Positions 1 to 9,324 of a stretch of DNA of 64,000 nucleotides are shown piece by piece. The DNA is from CBDCWQ01 sp965223435 (GTDB taxonomy: Bacteria > Myxococcota > Kuafuiibacteriia > Kuafuiibacteriales > Kuafuiibacteriaceae): the NCBI GenBank assembly GCA_965223435.1, contig CBDCWQ010000019.1, positions 744,001-808,000 on the forward strand, given 5' to 3'. Position 1 is the first letter of the stretch, and each line of letters opens with the position of its first letter. A program made the position numbers and the translations under genes. The notes beneath the pieces are model-generated. The model was not told where the DNA came from. It saw only the letters and a list, made by a program, of their open reading frames with translations, and did no database searches.

Positions 1-576
1 AGCGGCAATACCCAGGTCGACAATCTTGACAATCTCCGTACCGCCCGATTCGGCGACCATAATATTCGACGGCTTGAGATCGCGATGCACGATGCCCGCA
101 TCATGAAGCGCACCCAACCCTTCGGCGATTTGGCGAACAATCTCGGCGATACGAAAAAGGGCCATAGGACTTTGATGACCCATGAGTTTGCGAAGACTCA
201 CCCCATCGATCCAGTCCATGACGATGTAGTGAATGCCGTGTTTTGTCGTGGAAAAATCGGCAATACCCACAACATTCCAATGGTCCATCTTGCTCAAGAT
301 GGCGGCTTCCCGGCGAAATCGTTCAGTCATCCGGCGGTCACTGCACATCTCTCCGAAAAGAATTTTGATCGCAAAATAACGACCCAGCGCCATGTGGGTC
401 GCGCGGTAAACGACTCCCATTGCGCCAGACGCAACACGTTCTTCTACTCGATACCGACCGACACCACGTCCTACCCACGGATCTCGATCGTATGTCGTGA
501 GTTTGGTTCCATCCAGACTGCAAAAACCTGTGGCCTCCAGAGAGAAGATCCCTAAACACTGGGGGCATATCTGCAC
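1..576 (-). CDS. Serine/threonine protein kinase, C-terminus cut by window edge
   Basis: Reading the minus strand from a GTG at 576 gives 192 residues of a Hanks-type Ser/Thr kinase that runs off the left edge. The N-terminus has a CPQC motif followed by FC twelve residues later, a zinc-ribbon-like leader common in myxobacterial kinases. A glycine-rich loop (SGAMGVVYRA), an AIK lysine motif and the catalytic loop HRDLKPSN follow. The metal-binding motif reads DLG rather than DFG. The expected role is phosphorylation of protein substrates. The GTG start was chosen because the Cys motif begins right after it; the frame stays open upstream to a stop near 717, so an upstream TTG or GTG cannot be excluded. 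The neighbours on both sides are also signalling-type genes. Confidence 0.9.
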   Translation of the reverse strand, partial: MQICPQCLGIFSLEATGFCSLDGTKLTTYDRDPWVGRGVGRYRVEERVASGAMGVVYRATHMALGRYFAIKILFGEMCSDRRMTERFRREAAILSKMDHWNVVGIADFSTTKHGIHYIVMDWIDGVSLRKLMGHQSPMALFRIAEIVRQIAEGLGALHDAGIVHRDLKPSNIMVAESGGTEIVKIVDLGIAA

Positions 577-810
577 AGACTCAGCATATCCGTTGCGCTC
601 CAAAAGCTCCAAGACACCCAAAAGGAATCCAAAGACCCAACCAACCTGCACCAACAAGGTGGGCAACCCCGAAGCAGCGCTCAGTACACGCCTCTTTGGG
701 AGTGTAGGTACTTCTCAGCCCTTCTGAGTCTTGGGAAGACCTTGGGCGCTTCGAACCCCTCCCCTGGACCGCACCGTCTTCAAGCGGCAGACGCAAAGCT
801 CTGACACGCG

Positions 811-1599
811 CTAGGGCTCCCGAATCCGTATGCCTGGGACATCCTCCCCTCCTCGGGTGGCCGCATATATACCGGCCACACTTCCCACAACACCGACTCC
901 GATCACCGCCCAAACCCACCAGCGCTCCGTCCATGGGGTCGGTGGAACGTACGCCAAGTTGATTTCTCGAGGGTGTCGAGGGCTAGCCCATTGCAGTATC
1001 TCGTTTCCTTGCACGTCCTTGGCAACAGCATAAAGCTCCAAAGTCGAAGTTTTGACGGCGCCCTTGGCCAGCGCCGGAACCGTGGCATGCCCACGCTTTT
1101 GACTCAGATCAACCTCGAGCCGGGTGGTCCTTGACTCCCCGCGAACCCGCGCAAACAAAAATGCGTTTCGAATGAAAGCTTCAGGATCCCCTGCGGTCTC
1201 AACCTGTATGCGGACCTCATCGTCAACCGTGTGTCCCCGGGCCCAGTCAAGCTCCAAAGCCAGGGGCGCGGCAGATCCGGCTCGTTTTCGAGCCTCCTGA
1301 AACACCCGGGTCACCTTAGGCGAAAGCTCGTAGTCGATGACGTGGCCAGGCGCCATCTGAAGAAGACGGCCAAAAGCCCTAAGCGCATCCGCTTGACGAC
1401 CGGCATAGGCGTAAGCGGTGCCTAAAGACTCGTAGAGCTCCAGATGTTTTGCGTATTCGTAGGGTCCATTTTCTTTCGCGGACTCAAGCAAACGGATGGC
1501 CTCCGCGCTGTCGTACTCGCGTAACGCCGCCATACCTCGCTCTAAGGCAGTCGGGCTCTCGGGCTGAGCGACCGACAGGCTTAAGATCAAGACCAACAA
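811..1599 (-). CDS. Exported TPR-like protein with C-terminal membrane anchor
   Basis: A 262-aa protein of unknown precise role. A TTG at 1599 is preferred as start because GGAGAG lies 9 nt upstream and a short hydrophobic signal (LVLILSLSVAQ) follows directly; the longer frame from 1668 would leave almost no room for the divergent promoter. Residues 20-85 look like TPR helices (paired A/Y/L positions, AYAYAGRQADALRAF). The middle is a beta-rich region, and a transmembrane helix (WVWAVIGVGVVGSVAGIYAA) sits near the C-terminus. Proteins of this architecture are common beside Ser/Thr kinases in Myxococcota, as the downstream gene here is. Function and exact start are uncertain. Confidence 0.72.
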   Translation of the reverse strand: MLVLILSLSVAQPESPTALERGMAALREYDSAEAIRLLESAKENGPYEYAKHLELYESLGTAYAYAGRQADALRAFGRLLQMAPGHVIDYELSPKVTRVFQEARKRAGSAAPLALELDWARGHTVDDEVRIQVETAGDPEAFIRNAFLFARVRGESRTTRLEVDLSQKRGHATVPALAKGAVKTSTLELYAVAKDVQGNEILQWASPRHPREINLAYVPPTPWTERWWVWAVIGVGVVGSVAGIYAATRGGEDVPGIRIREP

Positions 1600-1706
1600 G
1601 CCTTGAGTCTCTCCATTATTGGTTCCGTGAGCAAACCAGGGTGCTCCGATGTGCGCCTTCTCGCACACCCGTTCCGAAGCCCCTTGCCGTGCTAGAATCG
1701 TCTCTG

Positions 1707-3002
1707 GTGAAGGGAAATACCACCCTACCGCGCGATTTTCCAGTCGCCCCCATCGTTAAGACAGTCGGTCTGAAAGTTGTTGGTGGACCCGATGAAGGCC
1801 GGCATGCAATCGCGAAAAGCGATCGACTCAGCGTCGGATCCGCCGAAGGCAACGATCTGGTGATGAGCGATCGTCAGGTGTCTCGCTATCATCTCGATCT
1901 TGTCGCCCACGACGGCGGAATCAGGGTCCAAGACAACGACTCCACAAATGGCACCTTCGCCAAGGGCGTACGCATCGAGCGAGCAATCGTTCGTCCCGGC
2001 ACAAAGCTTCAAATTGGTGACAGTGTTCTTCAAGTACTGGACGGGGACAACATCGAACCAGACCTCTGCAACGAATCGGAAGTGCACGGGGTTCTCGGCC
2101 GAACGCCATCGATGCGTCGCCTGATGGAACTCCTCAAACGAACCGCCACGAGCCAAGTCCCCATATTGTTGAACGGAGAGTCCGGAACCGGCAAAGAAAA
2201 GCTTGCGGAAGCCGTACACAGCCTCAGTTCGCGCTCAGACGGCCCCTTTGTCGCAGTCGATTGTGGCGCACTGGTTTCGACACTTCTTCAAAGCGAACTT
2301 TTCGGCCACGAAAGAGGAGCGTTCACTGGAGCGGACGAACAACGTATAGGAGCTTTTGAACGAGCGCATGGGGGAACTTTGTTCCTCGATGAAATCGCCG
2401 AGCTGCCGCTCGACAGCCAGGTGGCCCTTTTGGGCGTACTCGAGCGCCGCCATTTTCGGCGGCTGGGTGGCAACGAGCAGATCAACGTCGACTTTCGGGT
2501 TGTGTGCGCAACCCATCGCAACGTCAAGAAGGAGGTCAACAATGGGAGCTTTCGGCAAGACCTTTATTACCGGCTTGCAGGCATTACACTTCATGTGCCT
2601 CCCCTTCGGGACCGAAGGGACGACATCCCGCTGTTGATTGAGCATTTCTTGAGGCAAGAGGACTCTGAGCAAGATATGGCATCTTTGATGTCTTCTGCAG
2701 ACATCACCACCGTTCGGACCCATCACTGGCCAGGCAATGTCCGAGAGCTTCGCAACTTTGTGCAAGTGATGCTCGCGTTAGGGCGCCCACCAGAACTCGA
2801 AGGCGAACAGACCTTGGCGAAGCAGCACGCCTCTAAACTCACCTACAGCCAGGCCCGGGCATCGGCGCTGCGAACCTTTGAGCGCGCCTATCTATCCGAG
2901 CTTCTCGCCGAATGCAAAGGCAACGTCACAGAAGTTTCAAGACGTGCGAAACTTGCCCGGTCCCGACTGTATCAGCTCCTCCACCTCCACAACTTGCGCT
3001 AA
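1707..3002 (+). CDS. FHA-domain sigma54-dependent transcriptional activator
   Basis: A 431-aa enhancer-binding protein. An N-terminal FHA domain (about residues 20-105, with a GS..GNDL..SD..VSR.H core) should read phosphothreonine signals. The AAA+ domain has Walker A GESGTGKE (about residue 158), the sigma54-contacting GAFTGA loop (about 204) and Walker B LFLDEIAEL. A Fis-type helix-turn-helix ends the protein (GNVTEVSRRAKLARSRLYQLL). The start is GTG 1707 or GTG 1689; neither has a strong ribosome binding site, and 1707 is chosen because LPRDF-type N-termini usually begin here in this family. The longer frame to 1449 overlaps the divergent gene and has no family support. With the kinase next door, phosphorylation-controlled sigma54 transcription is a natural inference. 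Confidence 0.92.
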   Translation: MKGNTTLPRDFPVAPIVKTVGLKVVGGPDEGRHAIAKSDRLSVGSAEGNDLVMSDRQVSRYHLDLVAHDGGIRVQDNDSTNGTFAKGVRIERAIVRPGTKLQIGDSVLQVLDGDNIEPDLCNESEVHGVLGRTPSMRRLMELLKRTATSQVPILLNGESGTGKEKLAEAVHSLSSRSDGPFVAVDCGALVSTLLQSELFGHERGAFTGADEQRIGAFERAHGGTLFLDEIAELPLDSQVALLGVLERRHFRRLGGNEQINVDFRVVCATHRNVKKEVNNGSFRQDLYYRLAGITLHVPPLRDRRDDIPLLIEHFLRQEDSEQDMASLMSSADITTVRTHHWPGNVRELRNFVQVMLALGRPPELEGEQTLAKQHASKLTYSQARASALRTFERAYLSELLAECKGNVTEVSRRAKLARSRLYQLLHLHNLR

Positions 3003-3003
3003 A

Positions 3004-3023
3004 TCCCTCAGCCCACCGAGGGA
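3004..3023. terminator. Possible bidirectional hairpin between convergent genes
   Basis: A 6-bp perfect stem (TCCCTC / GAGGGA) with an 8-nt loop lies in the 28-bp gap between the convergent regulator and lipoprotein genes. The position fits a shared terminator, but there is no clear T-run on either side. Confidence 0.3.
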
Positions 3024-3030
3024 ATGAGGC

Positions 3031-6000
3031 CTACATACCGTACACCGGAAAGTTGCCCCAGGGACCGCCTTGATAGCCGCCGCAAGTCACCTCCCGTTGC
3101 GCCGACACTGTATCGTCTTTGACGTCGCAGTGATTGCCATTGCAGTTGGCAAAAGCTGCTTTGCGTGTGGCGGCGTTGGAATGGTCTCTGCAGGGATCCT
3201 GCGACAAAAACGTGCCTGTTGTTTGGGTTGTTCCGTTGGCATCAATGCACTCATTACATGCCGTCACACTCTCAACGGGATGTGCATTCCAGTTGGTGCC
3301 CTCTTCGATATCTTTCGGCGTGCATGACCGAAACGCAACCAGTTCCGCGTTGGCATCACTGTTGCTGTTGTGCCCCCACTTCCCACTGTACACAGGCCAT
3401 GCGTCAAAGCCCGGATAGATGGCCACATTATTGGACTTGCAGACATTCTGCAGCGCGTCCGAGGGTGGAGATCCGGGATAGGGCAAGCCTCCAGAAACCA
3501 TGGGCGCATGGGTATTACAGCCGGTAAAAGGAAATGGAATCTCATACTCGATGCCTGCCACCGGAATCGGAGCGCCAGCCGTTTGGAGCCAATACGTACA
3601 CATACCTATGCCGATGCGATCTGTGTAGTACGGGGGCGCGTCGAGGTGCGCGGGCTGGCATACGGTATCGTTCAGTGATTCCGGGACACCAGGGCACGAG
3701 TCTGGGAAAAGAGGCTCCGGGGCAGGTAGTACATAGCTACAATTGTTGCAAACAGAGTCGCAGAATCCGTTTGGAATCTTGACACATTCCTCCATCCCGT
3801 CCCTTGTCGTTTCCCAAGTTGCAAACCCATCATCCTCGCGCCGGGGACTCAACCGAGTTGCCACGTGGGCCGCCTCTCCGTATCGATCTGGCTGAGGGGC
3901 AACGGTGCGGCCGTGGTTATACAAATACCTACCGACGAGCCAGTCTCGAGTTCCGGGGAGTTGAAGCACGCCTGTTTCGTCGCACGCCCGTATATCGTCC
4001 AGACTCTTAATGCTCGGATGGTCGTATACGGGGTCGTCTTCGGTGCCAGGAACAGGCGCAAAACGGTCATCAATGGAAACACCCCACGGCGAGCTCACGC
4101 CCACACCAATGTGTTCACCAAAACCGAGCGTGTTCTTAATATCGTAGGACGTAAACAAAAGAGCCCAAGCATCGGCGTCACGCAAACACTCTTGGTCACA
4201 CGCCGGCCTGCAGTAGCCTTCTGGATTGTCGAAGGTAATTTCTGTAATGGCGGTATCATAACATGACGGTTCGTCAGGGCATCCAGGGGCCTCCGGAATC
4301 TTGAAAGTCAGCCGAATTCGGCCATCATCCGATGGGTCTCCGCCTAGAACCGATTGCCGATACTTCGTGTTGCCCAACCGAGCCGAAGTATGTCCGTTTC
4401 CATCCACCGAGTTCAAATGGGAGCCAGCCTGATACACTTCTTCTTTGCAGGGCCCCATCCTGGCGTCACAAGGCGGTGTATCTTGAACAGACCGAAGCCG
4501 ATCGTGTTCGCGGTTCAACGACGGTGATCGAAGCGCCCACGGGTCGGGTTCCTCGAAAAAGCTTGTCACTTTGGAGGCGCGTGAGCGCCCCAAACAACCA
4601 TCGAGCGAAATTTGCTCGCAAAAGGTGCTACCGGTTCCAACCTCATAATAAAAGTCCACCCGTGATATCGGCAAAATGCCCCCCTGGACTTCATCGTCAA
4701 GCCCAAAACCGATGGCCTCGATGGAAAAATGTCCGCCCAAAGAGGAACACTCGACCGAGGGGTTATTCGGGTCTTGCACACAATTCCCTCCGGCATCCGA
4801 GAAATAGACATCCCATGCCGTGGTTCCAGGCGACCTGAAGCCATCGGCATAGAGTGATTCATTAATGCCCCACTCCTCGCGAAACCTGCTCCACCCCCGA
4901 GCCCCGTAGTTGACGACCCGAAGATCTCTCTGGCGGTCAAAAAATCGCCAGTCATCTCCCGAAAGACATGACGCAAACGCGCCGAAGCAGATCTTCTTGA
5001 TCTCCGGGAGTACGGTCACACTGGTGGTCGCCTGCGAGACCAGCAACCCTAGTTTCGGGTCACCTTCCACCGGCACATCGTTGAGCTTTGCCTTGAGCTC
5101 ATTGGATTCATCCGACACACCGACGTCGGCAACCGCAGTGTCTGAATCGGCGTCCAGATGCTCACGAACAACGATTTGTGTCGTCGCGGTGACCTCGTAT
5201 ACACCAACCTTGGGAAGGTGCGGCCAAACGGCGGTGACCGTACTTGTTGTACTTGGTGGCAAGCGGAGCGGCATGGACGCAAAGGGTACCGGGTCTTCCT
5301 CTTCACTCGTGCGATAGGACAGTCTCAAAACGTAGTCTTGCGACAAAGAAGTTTCATTGGACGTGACCACCAGAAACTTGGCTGGCTTCGCCATGTGACT
5401 TCCGGACGCGTGAACGAATTTCTGAATCGCCACCGGTGGCGCACACGATCCATTGGCACAGATATCGGTGCACGTCTGCGCGAGACACGGGCCAAAGAGA
5501 CAGTCACGGTTCCGTTGGCAGCTCAAACCGGGCTCGCAGGCTCCGCAGCTGCTGCTCCCCCCACAATCCACGCCACTTTCATCCTTGTCACGTTCTCCGT
5601 TGAGGCAAGACGCCGAAACTCGCGGAGCCGGCACCGCCTCGTACCGAACCATGACGCGTGGCACCCGGCCTCTAAATGGACCATAAGTCACATTATAGAC
5701 GACGGTCTGTTCTGGCTCGAGGCGAACGGGCAACAACCCGGGAAAGACGATGGAGGCCTCGTCGGCATTCGTGATGAGAGTCTCATCAAAGGCAAGACCC
5801 TCTTCACGGTCTCGGACGCTGAACTGAAAGGACGGCGGCAAACATTCGGACCGTTCTTGTCCTAGAGCACACGGACGAACGATGCGAAAATGGCCTTCAA
5901 AGGTGGTGGTCGCGGTATTGCTGAACCGAAGGTCGTACGAAACCATTCCACTTCGCATATTAAATCGTTGTCTTGAGGCCTCTTTCACGAGGCCAAATTC

Positions 6001-6132
6001 AGATACGGGCCGCCACTCGGCGTCGTCCTGGAGACTTTGGCGGCCCTCGTATAAAGACGGTTCACCTTCGCACCCATGCAAAAAAAACGTATGGGTGGCC
6101 AACAGAATGAATAGAGTTTTTTTGTCGTTCAT
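3031..6132 (-). CDS. Large cysteine-rich lipoprotein of unknown function
   Basis: A 1033-aa predicted outer-surface lipoprotein. The start at ATG 6132 is chosen because it gives a lipoprotein signal peptide ending in a FLHGC lipobox; the frame extends 30 codons further but that part has no signal features. After the anchor come beta-rich Ig-like stretches (about residues 40-190), a Cys-rich linker (DCGGSSSCGACEPGLSC..NRDC) typical of myxobacterial secreted proteins, a further beta domain, and a long C-terminal region with many Cys pairs (PACDQEC, CDSVCNNC, CNECID). No catalytic motif was recognised. It is monocistronic and convergent with the sigma54 activator. Confidence 0.82.
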   Translation of the reverse strand: MNDKKTLFILLATHTFFLHGCEGEPSLYEGRQSLQDDAEWRPVSEFGLVKEASRQRFNMRSGMVSYDLRFSNTATTTFEGHFRIVRPCALGQERSECLPPSFQFSVRDREEGLAFDETLITNADEASIVFPGLLPVRLEPEQTVVYNVTYGPFRGRVPRVMVRYEAVPAPRVSASCLNGERDKDESGVDCGGSSSCGACEPGLSCQRNRDCLFGPCLAQTCTDICANGSCAPPVAIQKFVHASGSHMAKPAKFLVVTSNETSLSQDYVLRLSYRTSEEEDPVPFASMPLRLPPSTTSTVTAVWPHLPKVGVYEVTATTQIVVREHLDADSDTAVADVGVSDESNELKAKLNDVPVEGDPKLGLLVSQATTSVTVLPEIKKICFGAFASCLSGDDWRFFDRQRDLRVVNYGARGWSRFREEWGINESLYADGFRSPGTTAWDVYFSDAGGNCVQDPNNPSVECSSLGGHFSIEAIGFGLDDEVQGGILPISRVDFYYEVGTGSTFCEQISLDGCLGRSRASKVTSFFEEPDPWALRSPSLNREHDRLRSVQDTPPCDARMGPCKEEVYQAGSHLNSVDGNGHTSARLGNTKYRQSVLGGDPSDDGRIRLTFKIPEAPGCPDEPSCYDTAITEITFDNPEGYCRPACDQECLRDADAWALLFTSYDIKNTLGFGEHIGVGVSSPWGVSIDDRFAPVPGTEDDPVYDHPSIKSLDDIRACDETGVLQLPGTRDWLVGRYLYNHGRTVAPQPDRYGEAAHVATRLSPRREDDGFATWETTRDGMEECVKIPNGFCDSVCNNCSYVLPAPEPLFPDSCPGVPESLNDTVCQPAHLDAPPYYTDRIGIGMCTYWLQTAGAPIPVAGIEYEIPFPFTGCNTHAPMVSGGLPYPGSPPSDALQNVCKSNNVAIYPGFDAWPVYSGKWGHNSNSDANAELVAFRSCTPKDIEEGTNWNAHPVESVTACNECIDANGTTQTTGTFLSQDPCRDHSNAATRKAAFANCNGNHCDVKDDTVSAQREVTCGGYQGGPWGNFPVYGM

Positions 6133-6575
6133 ACACAAAAGACCAAGCAAGGTGCGTGCCGTTCCGAGCACATCCCACAGGGACGAATCACGTGATCCCA
6201 GTCTCACCCTTACCCAAAACAACCGCGTAAATGGAACTCAATGGGTCTGCAACACAGAAACGACAGGGCGATACCACACCTCATGCGTCCGCAAACGAGG
6301 CCGATTCAACCGCGGTCGCAGAAACGAGCTAAACACCCATACACGCGACACAAAAAGCTCCACGGAGGGTCCCAAAGCTAAAAAGAAGAACGAATCGTCC
6401 GTCCTTTGAAGAGGACGCCTATTTAAAGGAGTCGGCCACGACAACGTTCTCAATGGAGAACACGCTGACTGAGTTCAACCCAACCGGAAGTCTTGGGACA
6501 AAAAGTAGCGCAAAGGAGCCACGCCTTGTCTTTGAAGACCGACACGCCAGCAGATTGACACGCCGTTGACAACAC
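6133..6575. other. Intergenic region, no gene seen
   Basis: About 440 bp between two minus-strand genes. It should hold the promoter of the large lipoprotein and the end of the MFS transcript. Overlapping short frames are low-complexity and unsupported; no RNA gene or clear hairpin was found. Confidence 0.5.
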
Positions 6576-7964
6576 CTATGCGGTGTGGGCGGCACTATTC
6601 GCGAACCACAGAGGCGTCAACACCAGCACAACCACAAAAAGTCCCGCCGCCACGAAAAAGAGGCTGCCACCGAGCGCGGGATAAAGCAGCCCACCGATCA
6701 GGAGTCCGGCGATGCTGGCCAGGCTACTGGCGCTGGTAACGGCACCTTGGACCGTCCCTTGCTCGTCACCCGCGACTTCGGCCACACGCGCCTGAAAGGT
6801 CGGCCACGACAGACCGTTGCCCATCGCATAAAACGCGGCACCCACATAGCTGATGGGGCCCGGGGGGAGCTGGTAACTCACAAGCGCCAAAACCAAGCAG
6901 CCCAACCCCAGCGCAAAGACAATGCGGCGTTCGAGGTGTTTTGACGCCCATGAAAGCAATGGGCCCTGGGCAATGACCATCATGATCGCCAGGACCGCAA
7001 AAAACGCTCCGAGTTCGCCCGCATCCCAGCCGTAGGCGGCCACCGCGTGCACCGGAAAACCCGCGTAGAAGAAATTGAATCCGAGAAACAGGACAAAGGT
7101 CGCGGCCAGGACAAGGGCAACCGGGCCTTGAGTCATGCCCTTTCGCAGCACCCGCTTCTCAAGCGTCCGGTTGCAGGGCTTTGCTTGTTGATGAAGACCC
7201 GCTTCAAGGGCACCGGGCCCAGGAGGGCCCTTGGGACAACGTCTCGCGGGCTCCTTGAGAAACAGAAGAATCGCCGCGGTGGTGACTGCCGCGAACACCG
7301 CGGCGACCGCGATCGGCAAACGTGGACCCCAGTCCGTGCCCCCAAGCAAGCCAGCGACCGCCGGCCCGACGACAAACCCAAGACTCGCAGCCATTCCCAT
7401 ACGACCAAATGCGAGCTGGCGAACCTCGGGATGCGCACGGGTGAGGTCCGCAACGTAAGCATTCGCCACTGAGATATTGCCTCCGGTCGCCCCATCGAGC
7501 GCCCGTGCAGCGAAAATAAGCAGCAACGGCAGCGTCAACGTCGCACCTTGGAACTCGACGATGGCGATCACCGGCATCGAGAGTGCACCGAGAAACAGGA
7601 GCCAGGCGGCGAGCGTACCGGCCTGGCTGGCAACCAGCACCGGTCGACGCCCGGTGCGGTCGGACCACCGCCCGAGCACCGGCGCGCCAAAAAGCTGAAA
7701 TGCTGAGTAGGTCGCTCCGACCAACCCGTACGTCCAGCTCGCCCCACCGAGGTCTGCGACGATGAATACGAGGAAGGGTATCGCCAACGAGAACCCGAGC
7801 GTACCCAAGAAGTGAATCGCAAGGATGGGCCCGAAGCTGGACCACGGCACGGCGGGCCTCTTGACGCTCGGCGCTAAGCTCTCGAGGGCAACATCGGTCA
7901 TCCCTGAACCAATAGGCCCATAGAGAACTAGCTCGCATTTTTGTTCGCGGTCAACGGTCTCCAC
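6576..7964 (-). CDS. Major facilitator superfamily exporter (DHA1/TetA-like)
   Basis: A 462-aa inner-membrane transporter with about 12 hydrophobic helices. Motif A between helices 2 and 3 is clear (GRWSDRTGRRPVL), and the proline/glycine-rich helix 5 (SLGFVVGPAVAGLLGG) resembles the antiporter motif C of drug:H+ antiporters. GTG 7964 is chosen because AAAGGAG sits 6 nt upstream; an internal ATG at 7901 is the alternative and has a weaker site. It is divergent from the CoA-transferase with only 82 bp between the start codons, so the two may share a control region. Tetracycline- or drug-type efflux is the family expectation; the real substrate is unknown. Confidence 0.9.
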   Translation of the reverse strand: METVDREQKCELVLYGPIGSGMTDVALESLAPSVKRPAVPWSSFGPILAIHFLGTLGFSLAIPFLVFIVADLGGASWTYGLVGATYSAFQLFGAPVLGRWSDRTGRRPVLVASQAGTLAAWLLFLGALSMPVIAIVEFQGATLTLPLLLIFAARALDGATGGNISVANAYVADLTRAHPEVRQLAFGRMGMAASLGFVVGPAVAGLLGGTDWGPRLPIAVAAVFAAVTTAAILLFLKEPARRCPKGPPGPGALEAGLHQQAKPCNRTLEKRVLRKGMTQGPVALVLAATFVLFLGFNFFYAGFPVHAVAAYGWDAGELGAFFAVLAIMMVIAQGPLLSWASKHLERRIVFALGLGCLVLALVSYQLPPGPISYVGAAFYAMGNGLSWPTFQARVAEVAGDEQGTVQGAVTSASSLASIAGLLIGGLLYPALGGSLFFVAAGLFVVVLVLTPLWFANSAAHTA

Positions 7965-8046
7965 AGATGACTCCTTTTGTGACCGCGTCGGCGGTCGACG
8001 CGGGTCGCTTGGGTCACCGCCCATTCGGTGTATGTTAAGAAGCACC

Positions 8047-9276
8047 ATGCAGTCTCCACTTCGCGGCATCCGCGTCCTCGACCTCACGCGGGTCCTCTCT
8101 GGGCCCTACGCAACCCAGCAGCTGATTGACCTCGGCGCCGACGTCTTAAAAATCGAGCGGCCTGGGGGCGGTGACGATACCCGACGATTCGGTCCGCCCT
8201 TTGTTGCGGGAGAATCAACCTATTTCATGAGTGTCAATCGAGGTAAAAAGAGCGTAGTCATTGACCTCAAGTCTCCCAAGGGTCGAGAACTGATTCGAGG
8301 ACTTGCGGGGCGCGCCGACGTCGTGATCGAAAACTTCCGTCCGGGCACCGCTACACGACTCGGACTCGGTCACAAGGACCTCCGAGCACTTACGCCACGG
8401 CTCATCACCTGTTCCATCAGCGGATATGGCGAAGGAGGCGACCCCGACTACGAGGGCCTCCCCGGCTACGACGCCGTCATCCAAGGGGTCAGCGGCCTGA
8501 TGGCCCTCACCGGTCACCCGAGCGGCCCTTCCACCAAAGTGGGTGTCGCCGTATCGGATATGGTGGCGGGTCTCTTCGCCACCCAGGGGATTCTCGCGGC
8601 GCTTGTGGAGCGAGGCCAGACGGGACAGGGTCGGCACATCGATATCTCGATGCAAGACGCGATGTGCACGCTTCTGACCTACCAAGCGGGCATCTATTTC
8701 GCGACCGGCGAGGACCCCCCAAGGATGGGCAATGCCCATCCCTCCATCTGCCCCTACGAAACCGTCGAAACGAAAGACGGCCCCTACACCCTTGCGATCG
8801 GCAACAACCAGCAATTTGATCGCCTGGCCCATGTTCTCAATTTGCCCTGGCTCAAAGATGACGAGCGCTTTAGGACCAATCGAGACCGCGTACACAACCG
8901 AGCGGTCCTGATGGCCATGATCGCCCCAAAAATGAGGGAAAAGACCCGCAAAGAATGGGATCGGTGCTTTCGCGAAAACGCCATTCCTGGGGGCCCCGTG
9001 CTCACCGTTTCCCAGGCCTTGTCGCATCCTCAAGTCAAGGCAAGAAGCTCTATTCTCACCCATGCGCACCCCGCTGCGGGCCCAATCCACACTGTGGCCT
9101 CCCCGGTCCGCTTTGACGGCTGGCCACCCCTCGACGTCGATCCCCCGCCTCGCTTTGGGCAACACACCCGCGAGGTGTTAAAACACGATCTTGGCCTCTC
9201 GAACGAGCAAGTCGACACCCTCGCAAAGGAGAAAGTTATCGAGCTCGAAACGCCAGAAAACCGTTCAGAACCTTAA
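8047..9276 (+). CDS. Class III CoA-transferase (CaiB/BaiF family)
   Basis: A 409-aa cytoplasmic enzyme expected to move CoA between carboxylic acids through an aspartyl-CoA intermediate. The N-terminal family signature is intact (GIRVLDLTRVLSGPYATQ), as are RGKKSVVIDLK, VIENFRPG and YDAVIQG. The catalytic Asp should be Asp171 (GVAVSDMVAG). ATG 8047 is chosen over an ATG 15 bp upstream because family members start with this short leader before the LRGIRVLDL signature. Length is normal. No neighbouring acyl-CoA gene points to a substrate. Confidence 0.93.
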   Translation: MQSPLRGIRVLDLTRVLSGPYATQQLIDLGADVLKIERPGGGDDTRRFGPPFVAGESTYFMSVNRGKKSVVIDLKSPKGRELIRGLAGRADVVIENFRPGTATRLGLGHKDLRALTPRLITCSISGYGEGGDPDYEGLPGYDAVIQGVSGLMALTGHPSGPSTKVGVAVSDMVAGLFATQGILAALVERGQTGQGRHIDISMQDAMCTLLTYQAGIYFATGEDPPRMGNAHPSICPYETVETKDGPYTLAIGNNQQFDRLAHVLNLPWLKDDERFRTNRDRVHNRAVLMAMIAPKMREKTRKEWDRCFRENAIPGGPVLTVSQALSHPQVKARSSILTHAHPAAGPIHTVASPVRFDGWPPLDVDPPPRFGQHTREVLKHDLGLSNEQVDTLAKEKVIELETPENRSEP

Positions 9277-9324
9277 CAAATAGCACCGTGGCGCGAAGCG
9301 TCCACCCGACTGTCAAGAAGACCG

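Noticed and set aside
85..555. 156-codon plus-strand frame at the left edge
   Set aside because: Lies antisense to clear kinase motifs (HRDLKPSN) on the minus strand.
581..934. 117-codon minus-strand frame upstream of the kinase
   Set aside because: Largely overlaps the 3' end of the TPR-like gene in another frame and has no supporting features.
1449..1706. N-terminal extension of the FHA/sigma54 activator
   Set aside because: It overlaps the start of the divergent TPR-like gene, and FHA-activators of this kind begin near LPRDF; composition of the extension is not protein-like.
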